A DNA stretch of 5,746 nucleotides, from the NCBI GenBank assembly GCA_028690255.1, contig JAQVBP010000171.1, positions 1 to 5,746 on the forward strand, given 5' to 3'. This stretch comes from Methanosarcinaceae archaeon. GTDB taxonomy: Archaea > Halobacteriota > Methanosarcinia > Methanosarcinales > Methanosarcinaceae. This document shows, in pieces, positions 1 to 5,632 of this stretch. Under the pieces are notes generated by a model, which worked only from the letters and a program-made list of their open reading frames with translations, had not been told where the DNA came from and made no database searches. The position numbers and the translations under genes are program-made. Position 1 is the first letter of the stretch, and the number at the start of each line of letters is the position of its first letter.

Positions 1-1376
1 GGGATACGGCCGGAGTCCATTGGGCCAACCTTTACGTTTACACCAAGGGAGTCTTCGATATCCCCCTGCAGGCGAGCTGCAAGTCCCGGAGTGATAACGG
101 TGTTGTGGTTTACGTCCTTCTTAAGGTCAAAGCCGGACTTATCAAAGGCTTCCTTTACCTTGTCGGCGGTCAACTGGCCTCCTGCAACGGCAGCTTCCAC
201 GCCGATACCGTCGGTGTCAACCGCAAGGAGCCAGCAGTCGATTCCATTGGAGGCGATGTCGCTCTCTACCGTGTAGTAGGTAAGAGCGAAGTTGGTTGTG
301 AAGAATACCGGGGAATCTGCTGTCGGGCTTCCTACCTTGTACATTTTACCGTCAACGGCTACCGGGGTTCTCGGATCGGTGTAGATGGTGTCTACAAGGT
401 GCATCTCAGGCAGGACGGCATAAGGCTCCATGTTATGGAGGATCATTATGTCCCCGTATCTGATGGTGAACATTGAAGCCATCACGGTTTCCCAGTACGA
501 GGCACTGACAGGATCTTCGATTCCCGCCATCCAGGCTGTGAACGGAAGGGCCATGATCGGGTAGGCAATCTCGGCGTCTCCATCGATTCCCGCCCTCCGG
601 ATCTTAAGGAAGTTGTTGAAGGAGTCCTTCAGGCCCTTGCCTGCAGGGACGGTACCCGGGTCAAGGACAAGGTCCTGAATGCCTGCCTCAGCAAAGGTCT
701 TTGCGAGGGTCTTGAGGGCGTCAAGGTCGTTGACGGCTGAGACTACCACAGGTACCTTGTACTCGAGGGCAAGTTCTCCGACTTCCTTCCAGTTGTCCTT
801 GTTTGCGGCGTAGAGCAGCGGGTTCTTGTCCTTTGCTGCTTCCAGGCCGGCTTTGAGGACTGCAGGATCAAAGGAACAGAGGATAATGGGGAGGTCTGTT
901 GTCTCTGCTACCTTCTTGACGGCTGCGGCGAACTTTGCAGGGTCGCCGGAGACGGCTCTGACGGCCACACCGTCGAGGAGCAGGTAGTTCCCTACATAGA
1001 ACTTCCTGAAGTCTGCAATCTGCTTGACTCTCTCCACCAGGGCAGCTTCTTCCAGATTGTCTGCCACATCGAAGAACATCTTTGTCTTGTTGAAGAAAGT
1101 GAGCTTGTGGCGGTACAGGACGTCGTCCCCACCGATCTTTGCTGCTTTCTCGCCAACTCCGATGATAACCTGGCGGATTTCGGGGGCAAGGAGTTTATCG
1201 AGTTCTGCGAGCTTCTTTGCAAACTTCTTTTCTTTAACCAGGGGTGGACAATCCGCAGTCTTGCCGGACCTATCGATCAAAGTGGAAGCAAAGGCCATAC
1301 AGGTGGGTTGCCCACATTCTCCACAGTTGGTCTGGGGCAGGAACTTGTAGGCTTGTAACGGGCTGTTTATTTTCAT
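1..1376 (-). CDS. cdhE: CdhE, gamma subunit of CODH/ACS (corrinoid iron-sulfur protein large subunit), 3' end cut by window edge
   Basis: This is the large subunit of the cytoplasmic corrinoid iron-sulfur protein. Its cobamide carries the methyl group between tetrahydrosarcinapterin/methanopterin and the A-cluster of CdhC (EC 2.1.1.245 with CdhD). The window shows 458 codons plus two bases and no stop; family members are about 470 residues, so roughly the last ten are missing. The start codon is ATG at 1374-1376, three nucleotides after the cdhD stop, with a strong GGAGGTG six nucleotides upstream. Near the N-terminus, C18, C21, C26 and C43 form the CX2CX4CX16C motif (NCGECGQPTC) expected to bind the [4Fe-4S] cluster that reductively reactivates cobalt. 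A TIM-barrel region follows (for example LVLDPGTVPAGKG). The C-terminal part (IASNGIDCWLLAVDTDGIGV through GVNVKVGPMDSGRIP) matches the corrinoid-binding domain of the family. No frameshift or internal stop is seen. Confidence 0.97.
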   Translation of the reverse strand, partial: MKINSPLQAYKFLPQTNCGECGQPTCMAFASTLIDRSGKTADCPPLVKEKKFAKKLAELDKLLAPEIRQVIIGVGEKAAKIGGDDVLYRHKLTFFNKTKMFFDVADNLEEAALVERVKQIADFRKFYVGNYLLLDGVAVRAVSGDPAKFAAAVKKVAETTDLPIILCSFDPAVLKAGLEAAKDKNPLLYAANKDNWKEVGELALEYKVPVVVSAVNDLDALKTLAKTFAEAGIQDLVLDPGTVPAGKGLKDSFNNFLKIRRAGIDGDAEIAYPIMALPFTAWMAGIEDPVSASYWETVMASMFTIRYGDIMILHNMEPYAVLPEMHLVDTIYTDPRTPVAVDGKMYKVGSPTADSPVFFTTNFALTYYTVESDIASNGIDCWLLAVDTDGIGVEAAVAGGQLTADKVKEAFDKSGFDLKKDVNHNTVITPGLAARLQGDIEDSLGVNVKVGPMDSGRI

Positions 1377-1379
1377 TGT

Positions 1380-2693
1380 TTACACCTCCGCCGCGATCCA
1401 GTTGGAAATGTCAACAGGCTCTTCATCGATCGAACCGAAGAGGGTCTGTGTGGCCTTCTTCAGGAAAGCAACCGATGTCGGGTGCATCATCATGAAGAGG
1501 TCGTTTCCTGCAAGAGCAAGGGACAGACCGGTGACAATCTCCCAGATAGGGCCTCTGTATTCTCTCGGTCCCCAGTCAGAATCTTCCTTGAGGGGGGAGC
1601 CGACCATCCAGGACTCACGGGCACCCCATGCGTTGGTGGTGCCTGAGGACATCGGGAAGGTCAGTTCGTCGTCACCCATAAGGGCTGCAAGTCTGATACG
1701 CTCCATGTTGGTGTAAGCGTAGTCGAGACCATATCCGAGGGCGGCAGTGGTCGGGTCCATGATAATTCTTTCTCTGGGCACGTTGCACTGCTTCATGAGT
1801 TTCCTGTTCAGTTCTTTCTGGGAGTTCATGTCCAGCTGGGTCCAGGAAAGCACGTCGTGGTCGTACTTTAATGCGGCTTCTGCGATTGTGGCATAGTCCA
1901 GGTTCAGACTGGCAGATGCAAGGAGGCAGCGCTCGCCTTCCGCAACTTCTGCTGCTCTTGCGAGAACTTCGGGGTCCTTCTGCGGGTTCCCGGATCCACC
2001 GATTGCGATTGGCACGTCTACGGCCTGCAGCACTTCTTCTACCGTTTTGGCTGCTTCCTTGGGGGAGGTGTCCTTGATGAGCGGGTCGGTTGAAATCAGG
2101 TGGATTGTAATCATATCGGCGTTGAACTTTTCAACGTTCTTCTTTGCCCATTCTCCCGGGCTGTCCATGACGTCGTCGTAGTTCTGCTTAACAGCCTTTG
2201 CAAGGCCGATACGCATGTCGAATACGTCAATGGTAACCTGATTCCTGTTGGGCATCTCAGCGTCGAAGTAGAACGGAAGGGCCTTCTCGCCCCCAACGTA
2301 CACTGCCTCCCCACGGCTTCCGCCGTCTGCGGAGGTGTTACCGATCCGGACTTCCTGGATAGGGGTTGCCCAGTCCGCGATGTTTGCAACATCGAATTTG
2401 GAGGGGATAAGATCCTTGAGCTTTGGGGCTGCAAGGGCAGCTTCGGGGGCCGCAGCCATGCTTGGTCCGCCGATTCCGACCGGGCATCCGAACATGCCGG
2501 CAAGCCTTGCGAAGTGCTGGGCAAGAACCGCGCTCTCCTGCCCTAATGCGGCAGCGAGCATGGGGTCAAAGCCACCTCCCATAGCACCGAGGTCAATCTC
2601 GATGTCCCCTTCAATCTCAACATTTTCGAAGGCTTCTATGTTCATGCCCGCGAACATGTTTGTTATTTCTGAAAGCTTCATTTTCTTTGCCAT
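1380..2693 (-). CDS. cdhD: CdhD, delta subunit of CODH/ACS (corrinoid iron-sulfur protein small subunit)
   Basis: This is the small, TIM-barrel subunit of the corrinoid iron-sulfur protein. It pairs with CdhE to pass the methyl group between the pterin carrier and the acetyl-CoA synthase. The 437 residues match the usual family length. Recognisable family segments are the N-terminal MFAGMNIEAFENVEIEGDIE region, an Ala/Gly-rich stretch around residues 45-92, IGGSGNPQKDPEVLARAAE (about 231-249), MDPTTAALGYGLDY (about 312-325) and the C-terminal MMMHPTSVAFLKKA (about 401-414). The chosen ATG has GGTGAGG five nucleotides upstream; M5 (MAKKMK) would be a poorer start because it loses this spacing. 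The gene follows the nickel ATPase after a 102-nt structured spacer. Its last codons carry the ribosome binding site of cdhE. It has no internal stop and looks intact. Confidence 0.97.
   Translation of the reverse strand: MAKKMKLSEITNMFAGMNIEAFENVEIEGDIEIDLGAMGGGFDPMLAAALGQESAVLAQHFARLAGMFGCPVGIGGPSMAAAPEAALAAPKLKDLIPSKFDVANIADWATPIQEVRIGNTSADGGSRGEAVYVGGEKALPFYFDAEMPNRNQVTIDVFDMRIGLAKAVKQNYDDVMDSPGEWAKKNVEKFNADMITIHLISTDPLIKDTSPKEAAKTVEEVLQAVDVPIAIGGSGNPQKDPEVLARAAEVAEGERCLLASASLNLDYATIAEAALKYDHDVLSWTQLDMNSQKELNRKLMKQCNVPRERIIMDPTTAALGYGLDYAYTNMERIRLAALMGDDELTFPMSSGTTNAWGARESWMVGSPLKEDSDWGPREYRGPIWEIVTGLSLALAGNDLFMMMHPTSVAFLKKATQTLFGSIDEEPVDISNWIAAEV
1383..1389 (-). promoter_or_regulatory. 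Shine-Dalgarno of cdhE inside the last codons of cdhD
   Basis: The sense strand reads GGAGGTG, six nucleotides before the cdhE ATG. These bases are also the last sense codons of cdhD (GCG GAG GTG, Ala-Glu-Val) ahead of its TAA. The strong match fixes the cdhE start. The overlap suggests that ribosomes finishing cdhD re-initiate on cdhE, which would suit two subunits that form a 1:1 heterodimer. The coupling is inferred; the sequence match is direct. Confidence 0.85.
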
Positions 2694-2694
2694 G

Positions 2695-2720
2695 TAAACC
2701 TCACCACTTATGTTGGTTTA
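2695..2720 (-). repeat. Inverted repeat bracketing the cdhD Shine-Dalgarno
   Basis: TAAACC (sense, 2715-2720) is an exact complement of GGTTTA (sense, 2695-2700), separated by 14 nucleotides. The 3' arm takes in the last two G's of the cdhD Shine-Dalgarno GGTGAGG (2699-2705) and ends one base before the ATG. In mRNA this six-base-pair stem would partly mask the ribosome binding site. The stem is short and AU-rich, so a regulatory role is only a possibility. Confidence 0.4.
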
Positions 2721-2745
2721 TGAGTGACGTTTTTCAAATTCAGAA

Positions 2746-2764
2746 GATCAGGTTCAACCAGATC
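2746..2764. repeat. 19-bp imperfect palindrome in the cooC-cdhD spacer
   Basis: The plus strand reads GATC-A-GGTT-C-AACC-A-GATC. Eight of the nine symmetric pairs are complementary, with only the A/A pair broken. It lies 52 nt upstream of the cdhD start and 17 nt downstream of the T-tract that follows cooC. It could be a protein-binding dyad, or a short RNA hairpin (GAUC and GGU arms, with a UGA loop and an internal U-U mismatch). No regulator is known from this sequence. Confidence 0.4.
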
Positions 2765-2781
2765 CATTGGAAGGAGGGATG

Positions 2782-2807
2782 AAAAAAAACCGGGCTCAGA
2801 GGCCCAG
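2782..2807 (-). terminator. Terminator-like hairpin plus T8 overlapping the cooC stop codon
   Basis: On the sense strand, CTGGGC (2807-2802) can pair with GCCCGG (2795-2790) around the loop CTCTGA, with one U-G wobble. Eight consecutive T's (2789-2782) follow at once. The stem begins in the third-last cooC codon, and the TGA stop lies in the loop. Archaeal RNA polymerase stops mainly at U-rich tracts, so this could end part of the transcripts. It lies inside an operon whose downstream genes cdhD and cdhE are needed for the same complex, so partial termination (attenuation) is likelier than a full stop. Confidence 0.5.
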
Positions 2808-3569
2808 CTTCTTTGCAATATTCTCTACTTCCCTGACTGCAATTGAATCGTCCGGGAGCTCGGAGAGGGGTATTCCTCCTATGTCCAGCTCCTCTACTTT
2901 CGGGTCCAGAGGGACCATGCCTATCAGGTCAAGGCCCAGGTCTCCGGCAAGTTTTTCGATTTGATCCCTGTTTACATCAGTGACTTTGTTCGCAATAACG
3001 TAGACGTTCTTTACGTTCGCCTCCAGTTCATCCACAAGTTCGCGAATCCGCTCAGCAGTCCGGAAACCCCTGCGGGAAGCGTCCGTAACAACGATCAGGG
3101 AATCTATGTCCCGGACAATCTTCCGGCTGAAGTGCTCAAGCCCTGCTTCCGTGTCCATAACCACGACATCATAGTTCTGGACCAGCTTGTCCATGATCCC
3201 CCGAAGCAGGTTGTTCACATAACAGTAACAGCCTGACCCTTCGGGTCTGCCCATGACCAGAAGGTCATAGCAGGGCATCTCTTCGATGATCTCATAGATT
3301 TTACTCTGCAGCAAGGACACTTTGTTAGTGTCCGGCTGGTCCGGCCGCGGGTTGGTTGCAACTTCCTGCAGGAACTCTTTCGCATCTCCGATTGTTTGCT
3401 TAACTTCACATCCAAGGGTCTCAGGTAAATTGGTGTCCGCATCGGCATCAACTGCCAGCAAGAACTTATCGTTTTTACAAAGGTAGCGGATCAAAAGAGC
3501 CGCTACCGCTGTTTTACCTGTACCTCCCTTTCCCGTTATTGCGATAATTTTTGTCACAGAATACCCCAT
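2796..3569 (-). CDS. cooC: CooC/AcsF-like nickel-insertion ATPase for CODH/ACS maturation
   Basis: This is a P-loop ATPase of the MinD/ParA (SIMIBI) class, related to CooC and AcsF, which use ATP to deliver nickel to the CODH C-cluster or the ACS A-cluster. The deviant Walker A motif GKGGTGKT spans residues 13-20, with signature Lys14 and P-loop Lys19. VDADADTNL (40-48) and VVVMDTEAGLEH (135-146) match the switch regions. The CXC pair C114/C116 (GSGCYCYVN) fits the nickel-binding cysteines at the CooC dimer interface. IANKVTD (192-198) resembles the base-recognition segment. At 257 residues it is of normal length. The start is uncertain: the ATG at 3567-3569 has no Shine-Dalgarno, whereas GTG at 3555-3557 (giving MTKIIAITGKGG) has a weak GGGGT six nucleotides upstream and a more typical family N-terminus. 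Its place directly after cdhC suggests an A-cluster role, but CODH maturation is equally possible. Confidence 0.93.
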   Translation of the reverse strand: MGYSVTKIIAITGKGGTGKTAVAALLIRYLCKNDKFLLAVDADADTNLPETLGCEVKQTIGDAKEFLQEVATNPRPDQPDTNKVSLLQSKIYEIIEEMPCYDLLVMGRPEGSGCYCYVNNLLRGIMDKLVQNYDVVVMDTEAGLEHFSRKIVRDIDSLIVVTDASRRGFRTAERIRELVDELEANVKNVYVIANKVTDVNRDQIEKLAGDLGLDLIGMVPLDPKVEELDIGGIPLSELPDDSIAVREVENIAKKLGL

Positions 3570-3571
3570 GC

Positions 3572-3626
3572 TTGTTTTTGAATTGTTTTTGAATTGTTTT
3601 TGAATTGTTTTTGAATTGTTTTTGGA
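3572..3626. repeat. Five tandem 11-bp repeats with phased A-tracts upstream of cooC
   Basis: The plus-strand unit is TTGTTTTTGAA. Units at 3572-3582, 3583-3593, 3594-3604 and 3605-3615 are identical; the fifth, 3616-3626, ends GGA instead of GAA. On the sense strand each unit is TTCAAAAACAA. This places A5 runs 11 bp apart, close to one helical turn, the arrangement known to curve DNA. The array ends two bases before the annotated cooC ATG, so it is also the untranslated leader of that gene in the mRNA: nearly free of G and therefore unstructured. Confidence 0.95.
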
Positions 3627-3646
3627 CTTGGGCTGTTTTTTAATTT

Positions 3647-3656
3647 TTTATTTATT
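3647..3656 (-). promoter_or_regulatory. Possible internal TATA-like element before cooC
   Basis: The sense strand reads AATAAATAAA, 20-29 nt after the cdhC stop, followed by two A6 runs. An archaeal TATA box here would place transcription start about 25 nt downstream, near the beginning of the 11-bp repeats. The match to the usual TTTATATA form is weak and the region is simply A-rich, so this is a tentative call. The sense strand has no T-rich run here, so nothing suggests that transcription ends after cdhC. Confidence 0.2.
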
Positions 3657-3675
3657 CAGGTACCTGTTTCGTCAC

Positions 3676-5097
3676 TCACTTCTTTGCCTTTGTCTCGCTG
3701 ACAATCATCTTCCCGATGGTGATCTTGGCGTTTTTGATGGTCAGTTTGATTCCGCCACCGGTTCCACCGGACATCATGGGCATTGCGGGCATCTGGAAGC
3801 CACCTGCGGGCATCATCATTGGGGATACAGCAACGGCTGTTTCCGCTTCCCCTTCCTCTTCCTCTTCCTCATCCTCCTCTGCTTCTTCCTCTGCCCAGTT
3901 AGCGACTACGGGGTGGTTCTTCTCCTGGAGGAAAGCCTTGAGGGCATTGACATCAGGGGCCTCTGCTTCGGTTGCGATCTTGTCAATGATGTCAGCAGGG
4001 ATAGCTTCGGCGATCTTTTCCTTGAATGAGGCGGGGAGCCAGACTACTCTGTTCCAGCCACCGTCGGACTGGATGAATTTCGGGGAATAGAAGTAGTTCA
4101 CACCGACACCGAGGAAACCGACGACCTGCTTTCCACCACCGGTCTGACCGGCCATTGTGGAGAAGGTAAGACCGTTAGGGGCGTCTCCCTGGAATTCCCT
4201 GTTAATCCAGCCGATACCGTCGACTTCAGGGATGTAGAATCCGACGACTTCGAAGCAGCCACAGGAAGTATGCGGGAACTCGAAGAAGGAGTGGATCTTG
4301 ATCCTGTCGAATTCGCCACCCGAAAGCTTCTTGGCGATTGCGTTGACTCCTGCGTATTCTCCGCTGAGTTCGTCGATGACTTCGCCCTTTTCCAGTTCGA
4401 ACTGCGGGCCTTCAGGGTCCACCTTTGCGGCTGCGCGGCCGTCGAACCAGTTGATTGCACCACAGAGAGCAACTCTGTCAGGGGTAACCACACAAACGCT
4501 GGTAGGGGCAAAGGCCTGGCAGAGGGTACAGCCATAGAAGACGTCCACATCTTCGTCGTGGAGGTCCTTGGTCCGGGCATCTCTTACTTTGAAGACCTCC
4601 ATTGCGTTGTCCATCTGTGCCTTGACCGCTGCTTCATCGGTGTAGAAGGTAGCCTGCATCTTCTCGATGAAGGGGAGTTCGGTCTTGAAGAGCATCATGA
4701 CGGCCTGGCCGAAGTCCTTAAGGGAGCTCATCTTTCCGGCGGTATCCTTGGAAATCCTCATCCAGACATCATACCTCTGGTTCAGGTGCATGATACCCTG
4801 GCAGTAGTTCACGAAATCGTGGACACGCCTTTCAACGACGGATTCGAGGTCAGCTTCGACCAGTTCTCCGGCGATGTTAAAGACCATTGCCCAGGGGTAG
4901 GTCTTGCCTTCTTCCATCTCCTTGATGTCAGGGCCCACGATTGTGACCTGATCGTCCTCAATCGCGTCCATGTCTGCTGCCCGGACGAGCTCGAGACCCA
5001 TGGATTTGGGTCCGCCAAGTTCGACGAACATTCCGTCTTTCCTTACTCTTTCACCTTCATACATTGGTGAAATTTCAAATGGGAATTCATCTGCCAT
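3676..5097 (-). CDS. cdhC: CdhC, beta subunit of CODH/ACS (acetyl-CoA synthase, A-cluster)
   Basis: This is the acetyl-CoA synthase/decarbonylase subunit (EC 2.3.1.169), which joins or splits CO, a methyl group and CoA at a Ni-Ni-[4Fe-4S] A-cluster. C190, C193, C202 and C212 give the CX2CX8CX9C spacing of the [4Fe-4S] ligands. C279-G-C281 (HTSCGCFE) is the Cys-Gly-Cys that holds the distal nickel and bridges to the proximal one. All six ligands are present, with the same spacing as in the bacterial enzyme. Like other archaeal forms, the 473-residue protein lacks the N-terminal CODH-contacting domain of bacterial ACS. After about residue 400 it has an acidic run (402-418, mostly Glu), a Met/Gly/Pro-rich stretch (426-449) and a basic beta-like end (IKLTIKNAKITIGKMIV). 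The ATG follows AAGGAGG by ten nucleotides and lies 20 nt after cdhB. It is the best-supported gene in the window. Confidence 0.98.
   Translation of the reverse strand: MADEFPFEISPMYEGERVRKDGMFVELGGPKSMGLELVRAADMDAIEDDQVTIVGPDIKEMEEGKTYPWAMVFNIAGELVEADLESVVERRVHDFVNYCQGIMHLNQRYDVWMRISKDTAGKMSSLKDFGQAVMMLFKTELPFIEKMQATFYTDEAAVKAQMDNAMEVFKVRDARTKDLHDEDVDVFYGCTLCQAFAPTSVCVVTPDRVALCGAINWFDGRAAAKVDPEGPQFELEKGEVIDELSGEYAGVNAIAKKLSGGEFDRIKIHSFFEFPHTSCGCFEVVGFYIPEVDGIGWINREFQGDAPNGLTFSTMAGQTGGGKQVVGFLGVGVNYFYSPKFIQSDGGWNRVVWLPASFKEKIAEAIPADIIDKIATEAEAPDVNALKAFLQEKNHPVVANWAEEEAEEDEEEEEEGEAETAVAVSPMMMPAGGFQMPAMPMMSGGTGGGIKLTIKNAKITIGKMIVSETKAKK
3844..3894 (-). repeat. Low-complexity Glu-coding purine tract in cdhC
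   Basis: Residues 402-418 of CdhC are almost all Glu with a few Asp, Ala and Gly. They are encoded by a run of GAA/GAG codons that gives a nearly pure purine sense strand. The tract separates the catalytic core from the Met/Gly-rich tail and probably forms a charged, flexible linker. Length and composition are likely to vary between relatives by codon slippage. That is inference from the simple repeat content. Confidence 0.8.
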
Positions 5098-5107
5098 TTA
5101 CGTTTCG

Positions 5108-5114
5108 CCTCCTT
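5108..5114 (-). promoter_or_regulatory. Shine-Dalgarno of cdhC
   Basis: The sense strand carries AAGGAGG ten nucleotides before the cdhC ATG, inside the 20-nt gap after the cdhB stop. It confirms the start chosen for cdhC and, unlike those of cdhB and cdhE, lies wholly outside the upstream gene. Confidence 0.85.
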
Positions 5115-5117
5115 AAT

Positions 5118-5630
5118 TTATAAGTTTTCTATCAATTCATCCAGGGCAGCATAGTGGTCTGCCTTGCTCAGGTTCCCGAAGGACATTGTTGCATTCTGGA
5201 TGTAGTCTCTGTCAATTGCAATTGCTTTTACTTTGGAGAAGTTTCTAGTTCCGGACAGTACCTGGTTGATATAGTACTTCTTGAAGGCCAGGACGATTAT
5301 GGTGTCATAGTTCCCGTTGCCGTCAAGCCCTGGCCATGCAGGGTCTGTCAGATAGAACCCGAGCTGGTGCAGGTTGATGTAACTGGCATCCACATCCTTG
5401 TCCACAAAACCTGGCATGGAACTGCCTGTGGCAGCGATGGGGATGTTTGCCTTCTGTGCGATTGCCACGGCACGGTCCAGAAGTTCTGCATTAAGCACTC
5501 CGGTTCCGACCACAAGAAGCGGTCTCTTTGCCTTGGAGATCATTTTGGCAGCCATATCCGGGTTGACTGCCTTTGAAGTGGTCACACCGTAGGTCGTAAA
5601 AAGCTTGGTGTTCTTGGTGGTGTCTACCAT
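5118..5630 (-). CDS. cdhB: CdhB, epsilon subunit of CODH/ACS
   Basis: This is the small subunit of the archaeal alpha2-epsilon2 CO dehydrogenase component. It binds CdhA and has no counterpart in the classic bacterial CODH/ACS. The 170 residues match the normal family length. The fold is related to the DHS-like/Rossmann nucleotide-binding domain; the segment KRPLLVVGTGVLN (about 36-48) is the glycine-containing first strand and loop, and AFKKYYINQVLSGTRNFSKVKAIAIDRDY (about 115-143) is typical of CdhB. It holds no metal-binding cysteine motif; a role in FAD or electron-carrier interaction has been proposed for the family. The ATG lies two nucleotides after the cdhA stop, with AAGGAGG seven nucleotides upstream, so translation is probably coupled to cdhA. 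It is intact. Confidence 0.97.
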   Translation of the reverse strand: MVDTTKNTKLFTTYGVTTSKAVNPDMAAKMISKAKRPLLVVGTGVLNAELLDRAVAIAQKANIPIAATGSSMPGFVDKDVDASYINLHQLGFYLTDPAWPGLDGNGNYDTIIVLAFKKYYINQVLSGTRNFSKVKAIAIDRDYIQNATMSFGNLSKADHYAALDELIENL

Positions 5631-5632
5631 TT

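Noticed and set aside
2100..2546. Plus-strand open frame of 148 codons opposite cdhD, and similar shadows opposite cdhE, cooC and cdhB
   Set aside because: These are antisense shadows of intact cdh genes, made long by the low stop frequency on the complement of GC-biased codons.
2767..2781. Plus-strand AAGGAGG followed closely by ATG, as if starting a plus-strand gene
   Set aside because: The spacing to the second ATG is only about one or two bases, and the frame runs antisense through cooC for only 65 codons without a recognisable product. On the sense strand the same bases read CCTCCTT, an anti-Shine-Dalgarno-like heptamer probably present by chance.
3636..3656. T-rich stretch after cdhC as a terminator
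   Set aside because: The T runs are on the plus strand; the transcribed operon reads A-rich RNA here, so it would not terminate the cdh transcript. It could act only on plus-strand transcription, for which there is no gene.
3657..3666. Perfect 10-bp palindrome CAGGTACCTG just after cdhC
   Set aside because: It has no loop, so in RNA it could form only three base pairs. No T-rich run follows on the sense strand, so it is not a terminator, and short palindromes of this length are expected by chance.
4270..5070. Long open frame of 266 codons on the plus strand, antisense to cdhC
   Set aside because: It lies wholly opposite a confidently identified gene. The translation resembles no family I recognise and its Cys/His/Val-rich composition looks like a complement of cdhC codon bias; no ribosome binding site was apparent.
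5112..5124. TATA-like TTATAAAT at the end of cdhB, just before cdhC
   Set aside because: It overlaps the last cdhB codons and the TAA stop. A start 25 nt downstream would fall on the cdhC ATG and drop its good Shine-Dalgarno, so a promoter here is unlikely.
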